Source of the DNA: JALHMQ01 sp037441125
GTDB taxonomy: Bacteria > Pseudomonadota > Gammaproteobacteria > Burkholderiales > Burkholderiaceae_F
DNA: 33,452 nucleotides
Reading direction: 5' to 3'
Assembly: GCA_037441125.1 (NCBI GenBank)
Contig: JBBIST010000027.1
Coordinates: forward strand, 1 to 33,452
Translations under genes and position numbers: made by a program
Part shown: positions 22,438-30,900 of the stretch, piece by piece
Layout of the letters: each line of letters begins with the position of its first letter
Numbering within the stretch: position 1 is the stretch's first letter
The notes under the pieces: generated by a model
The model's input: only the letters and a program-made list of their open reading frames with translations
Told to the model about the DNA's origin: nothing
Databases searched by the model: none

Positions 22438-23595
22438 ATGATCGCCTCGGTCCCAGCCAACGGGTTCTCGCCGCGACCGGCGCGCAAGCCGCGCCTGCTG
22501 GCGGCGCTGGCGCTCGCCGCCGCCTGCCTCGCCGGCGCGCTGCCGGCGCACGCCGGCGAACGCATCCGCGACCTGGTGTCGGTGCAGGGCGTACGGCCGA
22601 ACCAGTTGATCGGCTACGGTCTGGTGGTCGGCCTCGACGGCTCGGGCGACCAGACCACGCAGACGCCGTTCACCGTGCAGAGCCTGCAGTCGATGCTGAC
22701 CCAGCTTGGCATCACGCTGCCGCCGGGCACCTCGCTGCAGTTGCGCAACGTGGCGGCGGTGATGGTGACCGCGACCCTGCCGCCGTTTGCGCAGCCCGGC
22801 CAGCAGGTCGATGTCACGGTGTCCTCGCTCGGCAACGCGCGCAGCCTGCGCGGCGGCACGCTGCTGATGACGCCGCTCAAGGGTGCGGACGGCGCGATCT
22901 ACGCGGTGGCGCAGGGCAATGTCCTGGTCGGCGGCGCCGGCGCCGCCGCCGCCGGCGCGCGCGTGCAGATCAACCACCTCAGTGCCGGGCGCGTGCCCAA
23001 CGGCGCCACCGTCGAGCGCGCGGTGGCCACACCGTTCCTGCTGTCGGACCGGATCCGGCTGGAGCTGAACGCGACCGACTTCTCGACCTCCTCGCGCGTG
23101 GCCGATGCGATCAACCGGCGCTTCGGCACCGAGGCGGCGCTGCCGGTGGACGGCCGCGTGATCGAGGTGCAGGCGCCGGCGGCGCCGGCCGAACGCGTGC
23201 GTTTCATGGCCGACCTGGAGAACATCGAGGTCGAGACCCTGCCGCCGCCGGCGCGCGTGATCGTCAACGCCCGCACCGGATCGATCGTCATGAACCGCAC
23301 CGTGACCCTCGAGCAGGCCGCGGTCGCGCACGGCAACCTGTCGGTGATCATCACGGTCGAGCCGGTGATCGCGCAGCCGCCGCCGCTGTCGCCCGGCCGC
23401 ACCGTGGTGGCCGAACGCGCCGACATCCAGATCCGCCAGGAAGGCGGCGCCCTGATGCCGCTGGCGCAGGGAGCGAACCTGGCTGACGTGGTCAAGGCGC
23501 TCAATGCGCTCGGCGCCAACCCGGCCGACCTGCTGGCGATCCTGCAGGCGCTCAAGGCGGCCGGCGCGCTGAAGGCGGAGCTGGAAGTGATTTGA
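22438..23595 (+). CDS. flgI: Flagellar P-ring protein FlgI
   Basis: The 385-residue product (365 in E. coli) carries a long signal peptide (about 1-39, ending LPAHA) and the mature start GERIRDLVSVQGVRPNQLIGYGLVVGLDGSGDQT. LGNARSLRGGTLLMTPLKGADGAIYAVAQGN and the conserved C-terminus ADVVKALNALGANPADLLAILQALKAAGALKAELEVI confirm the family. It forms the periplasmic P ring around the rod, with FlgA as helper. No good Shine-Dalgarno sequence is seen, so coupling to flgH is likely. A 7-bp-repeat hairpin begins five bases after its stop. Confidence 0.98.
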   Translation: MIASVPANGFSPRPARKPRLLAALALAAACLAGALPAHAGERIRDLVSVQGVRPNQLIGYGLVVGLDGSGDQTTQTPFTVQSLQSMLTQLGITLPPGTSLQLRNVAAVMVTATLPPFAQPGQQVDVTVSSLGNARSLRGGTLLMTPLKGADGAIYAVAQGNVLVGGAGAAAAGARVQINHLSAGRVPNGATVERAVATPFLLSDRIRLELNATDFSTSSRVADAINRRFGTEAALPVDGRVIEVQAPAAPAERVRFMADLENIEVETLPPPARVIVNARTGSIVMNRTVTLEQAAVAHGNLSVIITVEPVIAQPPPLSPGRTVVAERADIQIRQEGGALMPLAQGANLADVVKALNALGANPADLLAILQALKAAGALKAELEVI

Positions 23596-23600
23596 GGAAG

Positions 23601-23679
23601 GTGAAACGTGAAACGTGAAAGGTGGCTCGAGCGCGCCGGTCACTCCCACTTTTCACATTTCACTTTTCACGTTTCACGT
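23601..23679. repeat. Long hairpin made of GTGAAAC heptamers between flgI and flgJ
   Basis: The left arm (23601-23625) has three GTGAAA[C/G] heptamers. The right arm (23646-23677) has four complementary heptamers ([T/A/T/G]TTTCAC). The loop is about 20 bases. Pairing is near perfect over 25 bases, with substitutions only at the same position of each heptamer. It sits inside the operon, so it may act as a processing or attenuation point. A second hairpin of the same design with another heptamer is at 33252-33351. Confidence 0.8.
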
Positions 23680-23699
23680 CTTTGAGCCCGCCGTCCCCA

Positions 23700-24650
23700 A
23701 TGACCCCGCTCGACCCGCGATTGACCCAGGCGGCCGGCGCCCTCGCCGCCGACGGCCGTTCGCTCGACCAACTGAAGCGCGAGGCGCAGCGCGATCCGCG
23801 CGCGGCGATGCGGCAGGCGGCGCAGCAGTTCGAGGCGCTGTTCATGCAGATGGTCCTCAAGAGCATGCGCGAGGCGACGCCGAAGAGCGGCCTGTTCGAC
23901 TCGCATGCGAACGACATGTACACGGGACTGCTCGACCAGCAGATGGCGCTGCGCATGGCGCAGCAGGGCACCGGGTTGGCCGAGGTGATCGTGCGCCAGC
24001 TCACGCGCCACCTGCCGCAGGCGACTGAGTCGGCGGCCGCCGGCGCGGTGCAGGCGCTGGCGCGCTACGGCGAAGTCGCGCGCCACGGCGACACTTCGCG
24101 CGCCACCGGCGATGCTGCGGCGGGTCCGGCGCCGTCCACCCGTGCCACGGCGGGTCCGGTGCCGGAGAGCGGTGCCACGGCGGCGCAGCAGCGCGACTTC
24201 ATCGCCCGCCACTGGGACGCGGCGGTCGCCGCCCAGCATGCGACCGGCATCCCGGCGCACTTCGTGCTCGCCCAGGCGGCGCTCGAATCCGGCTGGGGCC
24301 GGGCCGAGATCCGCGCTGCCGACGGCGCGCCGAGCTTCAACCTGTTCGGAATCAAGGCCACCGGCGGCTGGCGCGGGCGCACGGTTGAGGCGGTCACGAC
24401 CGAATACGAAGACGGTGTGGCGCAGCGCACGGTCGAACGCTTCCGCGCCTACGACAACTACGGCGAGGCGTTTCGCGACTGGGCACGCCTGCTGGCCGGC
24501 AACCCGCGCTACGCCGAAGTGATCGCGCGCGGCCCCGATGCGCAGGCCTTCGCCTCCGGCCTGCAGCGCGCCGGCTACGCCACCGATCCCGCCTACGGCG
24601 ACAAGCTGGCGCGCGTGATCGCCAGCGTCGGCGCGGTGGTCAGGTCATGA
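23700..24650 (+). CDS. flgJ: Flagellar rod assembly protein and peptidoglycan hydrolase FlgJ
   Basis: The 316-residue product (313 in E. coli) has the two FlgJ domains. Residues 1-110 are the rod cap (AAQQFEALFMQMVLKSMREATPKSGLFDSHANDMYTGLLDQQMALRMA). Residues about 165-316 are the GH73-like hydrolase domain with LAQAALESGWGRAEI, where Glu196 is the probable catalytic acid, followed by FNLFGIKATGGWRG and YDNYGEAFRDWARLLAGNPRYAEVI. It makes a hole in the wall for the rod. The linker holds a 10-residue tandem repeat (24121-24180). The start at ATG 23700 follows the heptamer hairpin and has no Shine-Dalgarno sequence. An in-frame ATG at 23622 would translate the hairpin and is unlikely. Confidence 0.96.
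   Translation: MTPLDPRLTQAAGALAADGRSLDQLKREAQRDPRAAMRQAAQQFEALFMQMVLKSMREATPKSGLFDSHANDMYTGLLDQQMALRMAQQGTGLAEVIVRQLTRHLPQATESAAAGAVQALARYGEVARHGDTSRATGDAAAGPAPSTRATAGPVPESGATAAQQRDFIARHWDAAVAAQHATGIPAHFVLAQAALESGWGRAEIRAADGAPSFNLFGIKATGGWRGRTVEAVTTEYEDGVAQRTVERFRAYDNYGEAFRDWARLLAGNPRYAEVIARGPDAQAFASGLQRAGYATDPAYGDKLARVIASVGAVVRS
24121..24180 (+). repeat. Two 30-bp tandem repeats in the flgJ linker
   Basis: 24121-24150 and 24151-24180 share CGGGTCCGG-GCCG-GTGCCACGG with a few differences. They encode AGPAPSTRAT and AGPVPESGAT, a 10-residue repeat between the rod-cap and hydrolase domains. Copy number may vary between strains. Confidence 0.75.
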
Positions 24651-24679
24651 GCGCCTTGCCGCGGCGGCCGCTTCGCGGA

Positions 24680-24706
24680 TCAAGTTCCGTGCGCCGCTGC
24701 CGTAAT
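24680..24706 (+). promoter_or_regulatory. Sigma-28 (FliA) promoter of flgKL
   Basis: The sequence is TCAAGTTC-N11-GCCGTAAT: the -35 element is 24680-24687 and the -10 element 24699-24706. N11 spacing is exact and the -35 element matches 6 of 8 bases. It ends 26 bases before the flgK ATG and fits the usual class III control of hook-associated genes. Confidence 0.7.
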
Positions 24707-24732
24707 CCGTCGTAGCCCCCGGACCGCAACCC

Positions 24733-26622
24733 ATGAGCAGCGGCATCTTCTCGATCGGCAACAGCGCGCTGTCGGCGGCCTCGACCGCGCTGCGCACGGC
24801 CGGCAACAACATCGCCAACGTCAACACGCCCGGCTATACACGGCAGACGGTAGTGATGACGCCGCTGCAGGGCAGCTTCTTCGGCGGCAGCTTCGTCGGC
24901 CAGGGCGTGGCGGTGGCCGAGGTGCGCCGCGTCTACAGCGAGTTTCTGACCGGACAGGCGCACCACGCGACCGCGGTCGCTGCCCAGGCCGACACGCGCT
25001 CGGCGCAACTCGGCCAGGTGGCGGCGATGTTCGCCAGCGCCGACAACGGCGTCGGCGCAGCGATCGACCGCTTCTTCGGCGCCGTCCACGATCTGACGCA
25101 GCGGCCGGGCGACAGCGCCGTGCGCCGGCAACTGCTCGCCGCCGGCGGACTGCTGGCGCAGCGCTTCGCCGATGCCGGCGAACGGCTGCACGAGATGCGC
25201 GCCGGCTCCGACCGCCAGCTTGCGCTCGAAGCCGAGCTGATCAACCGCAGCGCGCGCGAGATCGCGCAGTTGAACGACAAGATCGCGCTGGCGCGCGGCA
25301 ACGGCGCGGCGCCGAACGATCTGCTCGACCGCCGCGACGCCGCGCTGCGCCGGCTCAACGAGTCGATCCGCGTGACCGCGATCGCGCAGGACGACGGCAG
25401 CATCAACCTGTTCCTCGGCAACGGCCAGCCGCTGGTGGTGGGCGCCGACGCCAGCCGCTTCGGCCTGCGCGTCGATCCGGTCGACCCGCGCCAGGTGCAG
25501 GTCGGCGTCACACCGGTCGGCGGCAGCTTCCTCGCGGTCACGACCGAGGCGATCGGCGGCGGCCGCATCGGCGGCCTGCTGCAGTTCCGCGCCCAGGATC
25601 TGCCGGCGGTCGAGAACGAACTCGGCCGCCTGGCGCTGGTGCTGGCGAGCGAGTTCAACGCCCAGCACCGGCTCGGCAACGACGCCAACGGCGCCGCGGG
25701 TGCGGACTTCTTCCGCCTGCCGGCGATGCAGACCTACGCTGCCAGCAGCAACGGCAACCCGGCCAGCGACGCCGTCGCCAGCCTGGTTGACGCCTCGCAG
25801 TTGCGCGCCTCCGACTACCGCGTCGACTACGACGGCGCCCAGTACACGCTGACGCGCCTGGCCGACGGCACGCAGTTCGCGCCGCAGGTGTCACCCGTGT
25901 TCACGCAGGACGGACTGCGGATCGAGATCCGCAACCTGCCGCCGGCCGCCGGCGACCGCTTCCTGATCTCGCCGTTTGCCGCCGCCGGCCGCGAACTGGC
26001 GGTGGCGCTGACGCACGGCGCGCAGGTGGCGGCCGCCAACCCGGTGCAGACCACGGTGCCGGCGTCCAACCTCGGCTCGCTGGTGGTCGACGGCATCACG
26101 GTGCAGGCGCGCGATCCGAACCTCACGCAGCCGGTGAACGTCGTGTTCACGTCGAGCGCCGCCTACGAGATCCGCAGCGGCGCCACCGTGCTCGCAAGCG
26201 GGGCCTACAGCGCGGGTGCGCCGATCTCCTTCAATGGCTGGAGCCTTGCGCTGCGCGGCAGCCCGGCCGCCGGCGATTCGATCGCCATCAGCGCCAGCGT
26301 CGGCGCCAGCGGCGACAACCGCAACGCGCTGCACCTGGCCGCAGTCGCTGACCGGCGCGTGGTCGACGGCGGCACCGTGCACGCCGGCTACGCCAGCCTG
26401 GTGGCCGGCGTCGGCGGCGCCGCGCAGGGGGCGGACGCAATGGCGCAGGCGCAGGCGGCGATCCGCGCGAGCGCCCTGGCGGCCGAGAGCGCCAGTGCCG
26501 GTGTCAACCTCGACGAGGAAGCCACGCGCCTGATCCAGTTCCAGCAGCAGTACCAGGCGGCGGCCAAGCTGATCGCGATTGGCCGCACGATCTTCGACGA
26601 GATCCTCGCGCTCGGCCGCTGA
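24733..26622 (+). CDS. flgK: Hook-filament junction protein FlgK (HAP1)
   Basis: The 629-residue product is longer than E. coli FlgK (547). The N-terminus is SSGIFSIGNSALSAASTALRTAGNNIANVNTPGYTRQ, and the C-terminus ends ESASAGVNLDEEATRLIQFQQQYQAAAKLIAIGRTIFDEILALGR, the two halves of the conserved coiled-coil core. The middle contains DRRDAALRRLNESIRVTAIAQDDGSINLFLGNGQPLV. Residues about 450-535 add a domain with GSLVVDGITVQARDPN and SFNGWSLALRGSPAAGDSIAI, which resembles a part of FlgL here. It caps the hook and joins the filament. It needs FlgN for export and has its own sigma-28 promoter. Confidence 0.97.
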   Translation: MSSGIFSIGNSALSAASTALRTAGNNIANVNTPGYTRQTVVMTPLQGSFFGGSFVGQGVAVAEVRRVYSEFLTGQAHHATAVAAQADTRSAQLGQVAAMFASADNGVGAAIDRFFGAVHDLTQRPGDSAVRRQLLAAGGLLAQRFADAGERLHEMRAGSDRQLALEAELINRSAREIAQLNDKIALARGNGAAPNDLLDRRDAALRRLNESIRVTAIAQDDGSINLFLGNGQPLVVGADASRFGLRVDPVDPRQVQVGVTPVGGSFLAVTTEAIGGGRIGGLLQFRAQDLPAVENELGRLALVLASEFNAQHRLGNDANGAAGADFFRLPAMQTYAASSNGNPASDAVASLVDASQLRASDYRVDYDGAQYTLTRLADGTQFAPQVSPVFTQDGLRIEIRNLPPAAGDRFLISPFAAAGRELAVALTHGAQVAAANPVQTTVPASNLGSLVVDGITVQARDPNLTQPVNVVFTSSAAYEIRSGATVLASGAYSAGAPISFNGWSLALRGSPAAGDSIAISASVGASGDNRNALHLAAVADRRVVDGGTVHAGYASLVAGVGGAAQGADAMAQAQAAIRASALAAESASAGVNLDEEATRLIQFQQQYQAAAKLIAIGRTIFDEILALGR

Positions 26623-26634
26623 CGGAGAAACTTC

Positions 26635-27855
26635 ATGCTGCGCGTCTCGACGATGCACCAGTTTCGTACCGGCGAAGAAAGCCTGGTCGCGCGCCAGCGC
26701 GAACTGCTCGCGGTGCAGCAGCAGATCGCCTCCGGCAAGCGCCTGGCGAGCCCGGCCGACGATCCGCTGGCCGCCGCCGACGGCGCCGGCATCCGCTCGG
26801 CGGTGGCGCAGTTCGACCAGTTCCGGCGCAATCAGGACCACGCGCACTACCTGCTCAATCTGGGCGAGTCGGCCCTCGCCGGCGTGATCGACGGCATCCA
26901 CGACGTGCGCGAGAAGCTGGTCGCGGCCGGCAACGGCGCGCTCGGCGACGGCGAGCGGCGCATGATCGCCGGCGAACTCGAAGGCGTGCTGGCACGACTG
27001 GTCGGCCTGGCCAACGCCGACGACGGCGCCGGCGGCTTCCTGTTCGGCGGCGCGCGCAGCAGCGCGGCGCCGTTCGCGCACAGCGGCAATCAGGTCACCT
27101 ATCTCGGCGACGAGATCGCGCAGCGGGTCGAGGTCGCGCAGGACCGTCTGCTGCAGGTCCGGTTCTCAGGCGATGCGCTGTTCAACAAGATGCGGCCCGG
27201 CAACGGCAGCTTCACCACCGCCGCCGCCGCCACCAATGCCGGTTCGGGCTGGATCGACGCCGGTGCAGTTACCGATCCGCCGGCGCTCACCGGCCGCCCG
27301 TACACGCTGAGCTTCAGCGTCGCCGCCGGCGTCACCACATTCACGGTCAGCCGCCACGAAGCGAGCGGGCCGCCGACCACGGTCGCCAGCGGCACCTACA
27401 GCGCGCCGCTGGCGCTGCGCTTCGACGGCCTCCAGGTCAACCTCAACGGCGCCCCGGCCGACGGCGACAGCTTCGCCATCGAGCCCGCCGGCTTTCGCCC
27501 GCTGTTCGAATCGCTGGCGCAGGCGATCTCGGCGCTGCGCCAGCCGGTAGCCGGCGACGCCGCCGCCGGCGCGCGCCAGCGCACGGCGCTCGCCGGCGCG
27601 CAGGCGTCGCTCGCGGGTGCGCTCGACCACCTGCTGCTCAAGCGCGCCGACCTCGGCACCGGATTGCAGGAGCTCGACGCCTACGGCGAGCTCAACCAAG
27701 ACCGCAAGCTCGAGGCGCAGACGCGCCTGTCGCGGGTCGAGGATCTCGACATCGCCGCCGCCGCTGCCGAGCTGTCGCGCCGGCAACTCTCGTTCGAGGC
27801 GGCGCTGAAGAGCTACTCGATGGTCTCGCGCCTGTCGCTGTTCGACTTTCTGTAG
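26635..27855 (+). CDS. flgL: Hook-filament junction protein FlgL (HAP3)
   Basis: The 406-residue product begins MLRVSTMHQFRTGEESLVARQRELLAVQQQIASGKRLASPADDPLAA, the flagellin-like N-terminal core, and ends LQELDAYGELNQDRKLEAQTRLSRVEDLDIAAAAAELSRRQLSFEAALKSYSMVSRLSLFDFL. It is about 90 residues longer than E. coli FlgL (317). The extra part is around residues 190-290 (PYTLSFSVAAGVTTFTVSRHE to RFDGLQVNLNGAPADGDSFAIEPA), and similar inserts occur in betaproteobacterial FlgL. It starts 12 bases after flgK and completes the flg operon. It forms the second junction ring below the filament. Confidence 0.97.
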   Translation: MLRVSTMHQFRTGEESLVARQRELLAVQQQIASGKRLASPADDPLAAADGAGIRSAVAQFDQFRRNQDHAHYLLNLGESALAGVIDGIHDVREKLVAAGNGALGDGERRMIAGELEGVLARLVGLANADDGAGGFLFGGARSSAAPFAHSGNQVTYLGDEIAQRVEVAQDRLLQVRFSGDALFNKMRPGNGSFTTAAAATNAGSGWIDAGAVTDPPALTGRPYTLSFSVAAGVTTFTVSRHEASGPPTTVASGTYSAPLALRFDGLQVNLNGAPADGDSFAIEPAGFRPLFESLAQAISALRQPVAGDAAAGARQRTALAGAQASLAGALDHLLLKRADLGTGLQELDAYGELNQDRKLEAQTRLSRVEDLDIAAAAAELSRRQLSFEAALKSYSMVSRLSLFDFL

Positions 27856-27926
27856 CAGCGGCCGCCGTCGGCGCTTCCGCCCGCGGCCTGCGGCGCTATC
27901 CTCGCGCACCTGCCGTTGCGCTACCC

Positions 27927-30900
27927 GTGGCCGACTCCGACTCCCGTCCCGCGCGTTCCTTGCGCCGATCCGCCGCGCCTGAGGTCGCCTCCGAGGCGCG
28001 CGCGCTGGCGCTGGCCGGCGCCGAGGCCCGGCGCCGGCGGGCGCCGGCCGACGAGGTGCTGCGCTTCGAGGTGCAGCCGCCGCCGGTCGAGTTCTTCGAC
28101 GCCTCGCCGGACGCGATCCTGAGATTCGACGCCGCCGGCCGCGTCGTCTATGCCAACGCGGCGCTCGAGCGCGCCACGGCGCTGCCGCGCGCGCACTTCC
28201 TCGGCCGGCGGCTGGCCGAGGTCGAGGGCTTCGCCGAGTTCGCGCCGCTGTGGCAGGCAAACCTGGCCGACGCGCTCGACACGCTCGACTCGCGCTGGTT
28301 CAAGTTCGCCTTTCCGCACCCGACCGGTCGCAAGCAGTTCGACGTGCGCATTACGGTCGAGGTCGGCTCCGAGCGGCCGGCGGCGGCCAGTCACGTGACT
28401 GCGGTCCTGCGCGACGTGACCGTGCCGCGCGAGGCGCTGCGCGTGTCGCGCGCGGCCGACGACTTCGTGCAGACGCTGCTTTCCGCCACGCCGATCGGCA
28501 TTGCGCTGTTCGACCGCGAGCTGCGCGTGCAGGCCTGGAACGAGGCGATGGCGGCGCTTTCCGGTGTCGCCGCCGCCGACGCGCTCGGCCGGCGCGCCGA
28601 GCAGATCGCGCCGCTGGCGGCGCACGCGCCGCTGCTCGAGCGGCTGCGCGCGATGCGCGAGGCGCGCGTGCGCCAGCCGCAGACGGTCGAGATCGAGCGC
28701 GCCGCCGGCGGCCGGCCGCTGTGGCTGCGGCTGCACCTGACGCCGGTGGTCGAGCGGCGCCGCTTCCGCGGCGTGTACGCGACCGCCGAGCGGCTCGACC
28801 GCGAGCGCTTTGCCGAGTTCTCGCTCGCGGCCCTGCGCCAGGCGCTCGACCAGTCGGGCGAGATGGTGATCGAGATCGACCGCGGCGGCCGCGTCGTCGA
28901 CGCCAACGAGACCGCGCGCGCCTGGCTCGGCTACACGCGCGAGCAGCTCGGCGAGCTGACGCTGGCGCGCATCGACACGCGCCTGACGCCCGAGCACTTC
29001 GCCGAGATCCTCGAGGAACTCAGCGGCCGCGGCGCCTGGCACGGCGAAACCCGCTACCGCAGCCGCCTGGGCAGCGAGTTTCCGGTCGACGTTGTCTTGC
29101 AGCGGGTCGAGCAGGGCGGGCGCGAGTTCATCTTCCTGCTCGTGCGCGACATCACCGAGCGCAAGCGCATCGAGCAGCGGCTGGCCGACTCGGCCTGGCG
29201 CTTCCGCACGATCTTCGAGGAAAGCCCGGTCGCCAAGCTGCTGCTCGGCCCCGACTTCCGCATCGCCCAGGCGAACATCGCCGCCGGCAAGCTGCTTGGC
29301 TACGCCCCCGGCGAACTGGTCGGCCGCGAGCCGGCCGAGATCCTGCAGCCGTCCGAGGCGGAGGCGATGCAGCGCTTGCAGCGGCGGCTTGCCGCCGGTG
29401 CACCGTCGGCGGCCGACACCGACCGCCTGTTGCGTCACAAGCGCGGCCGCCGCGTCTGGGGCCGGCCGACGCTGCGCGCCTGGAGCGCGCACGAGACCGG
29501 CGAGGCGCGCCAGACGCCGGTGCGCCACTACCTGCTGGTGCTCGAGGACACGACCGAGCGCAAGCTGTCCGAGGAACAGTTGCAGGTGCTGCTCAACGAC
29601 CAGCAGACGCTGCTGGAGACGATGTCGGTCGGCGTGGTCCAGGCCTCGGCCGGGCGCGTGCTGCTCGGCAACCGCGAATTCGCGCGCATGTTCGGCTTCG
29701 AGGACCACGAGGTGGTCGGACTGTCGCTGTGGGAGCTCACGCGCGACCAGGCGGGGCGCGCGCCGCACGAGCTGTCCGGACTGCCGGCGGTGCGCGAAGG
29801 CCAGACCACGAGCGCCGAGGTGGTGCTGTTCCGCCGCGACGGCGAGCCGGTCTGGTGTCTGGTGCAGGCGCGGCCGGTGGCCATCGCCAGCGAACAGTCG
29901 CGGCACGCGCAGGCGATCTACACCTTCCAGGACGTCTCCGAGATGAAGCGCCAGCGCGAGGCGCTCGGCCGCTCGCTGCACGAACTGAAGCGGCAGGAGG
30001 AGCAGTTGCAGACCCTGCTCGCCGACAGCCGGCTGATGTTCGACACCGCTCTCGTCGGCCTGCTGTTCGTGCGCGACGGCCGGGCGCTACGCGCCAACGC
30101 GGCGATGGAGGATCTGCTCGCCTGCGAGCCGGGCGCGCTCACCGCCCAGGGGCAACTGTTCGCGCATCCGACCGACCAGTTGCTGGCGGCGAGCCTGGCC
30201 GAACACTACGCCGAGATCGGCCATCGCGGCGCCTGCGAGTTCGAGCTGCACATGTTCCGCCGCCGCGGCGAGCCGATCTGGGTCGCGGTCCAGGGGCGCG
30301 CGGTCAATCCCGAGCGGCCCGAGCTCGGCTACATCTTCGCCTTCGTCGACATCGACGAGCGCAAGCGCTCCGAGCGCGAGCTGCGCGCGGCGCTGTCCGA
30401 GCTGCAGTTGATCTTCGACACGGCGCTGGTCGGCATCGTCTACGTCGCCGACGAGCTGGTGCTCAAGGCCAACGCCGCCACCGCGCGCATGTTCGCCTAC
30501 GACCCGGGCGATCTGGCCGAGCTCGAGATCGCCAGCCTGTTCGTCGACCGCGGCGACTGGCTGGCGCTGCGCGCCGAGGCCGCCGGCGGCGAGGCCGGCT
30601 TCGAGCGGCTGATGCGGCGCGCCGACGGCGCCACTTTCTGGTGCGCCGGCAACGTACGGCCGATCGATGCGCAGTTGCCCGAGCGCGGCCTGATCCTGGC
30701 GCTGATGGACGTCGACTCGCGCCGCCGCTCGGAAGACGAGGTCAAGCGCGTGCGCAACTACCTCGACCTGGTGGTCGAGAACCTGCCGGTGCTGGTGTCG
30801 GTGCGCGAGGTCGACAGCGGCCGCTTCATCAGCCTGAACCGCGCCGGCGAGCAGATCACCGGGCTGGCGCGCAGCCGCGTCATCGGCCGCACCTGGCATG

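Noticed and set aside
27921..30142. Long minus-strand frames opposite the multi-PAS kinase
   Set aside because: They mirror a clearly coding kinase. Their Arg/Gln/Leu-rich composition is typical of antisense frames in GC-rich DNA.
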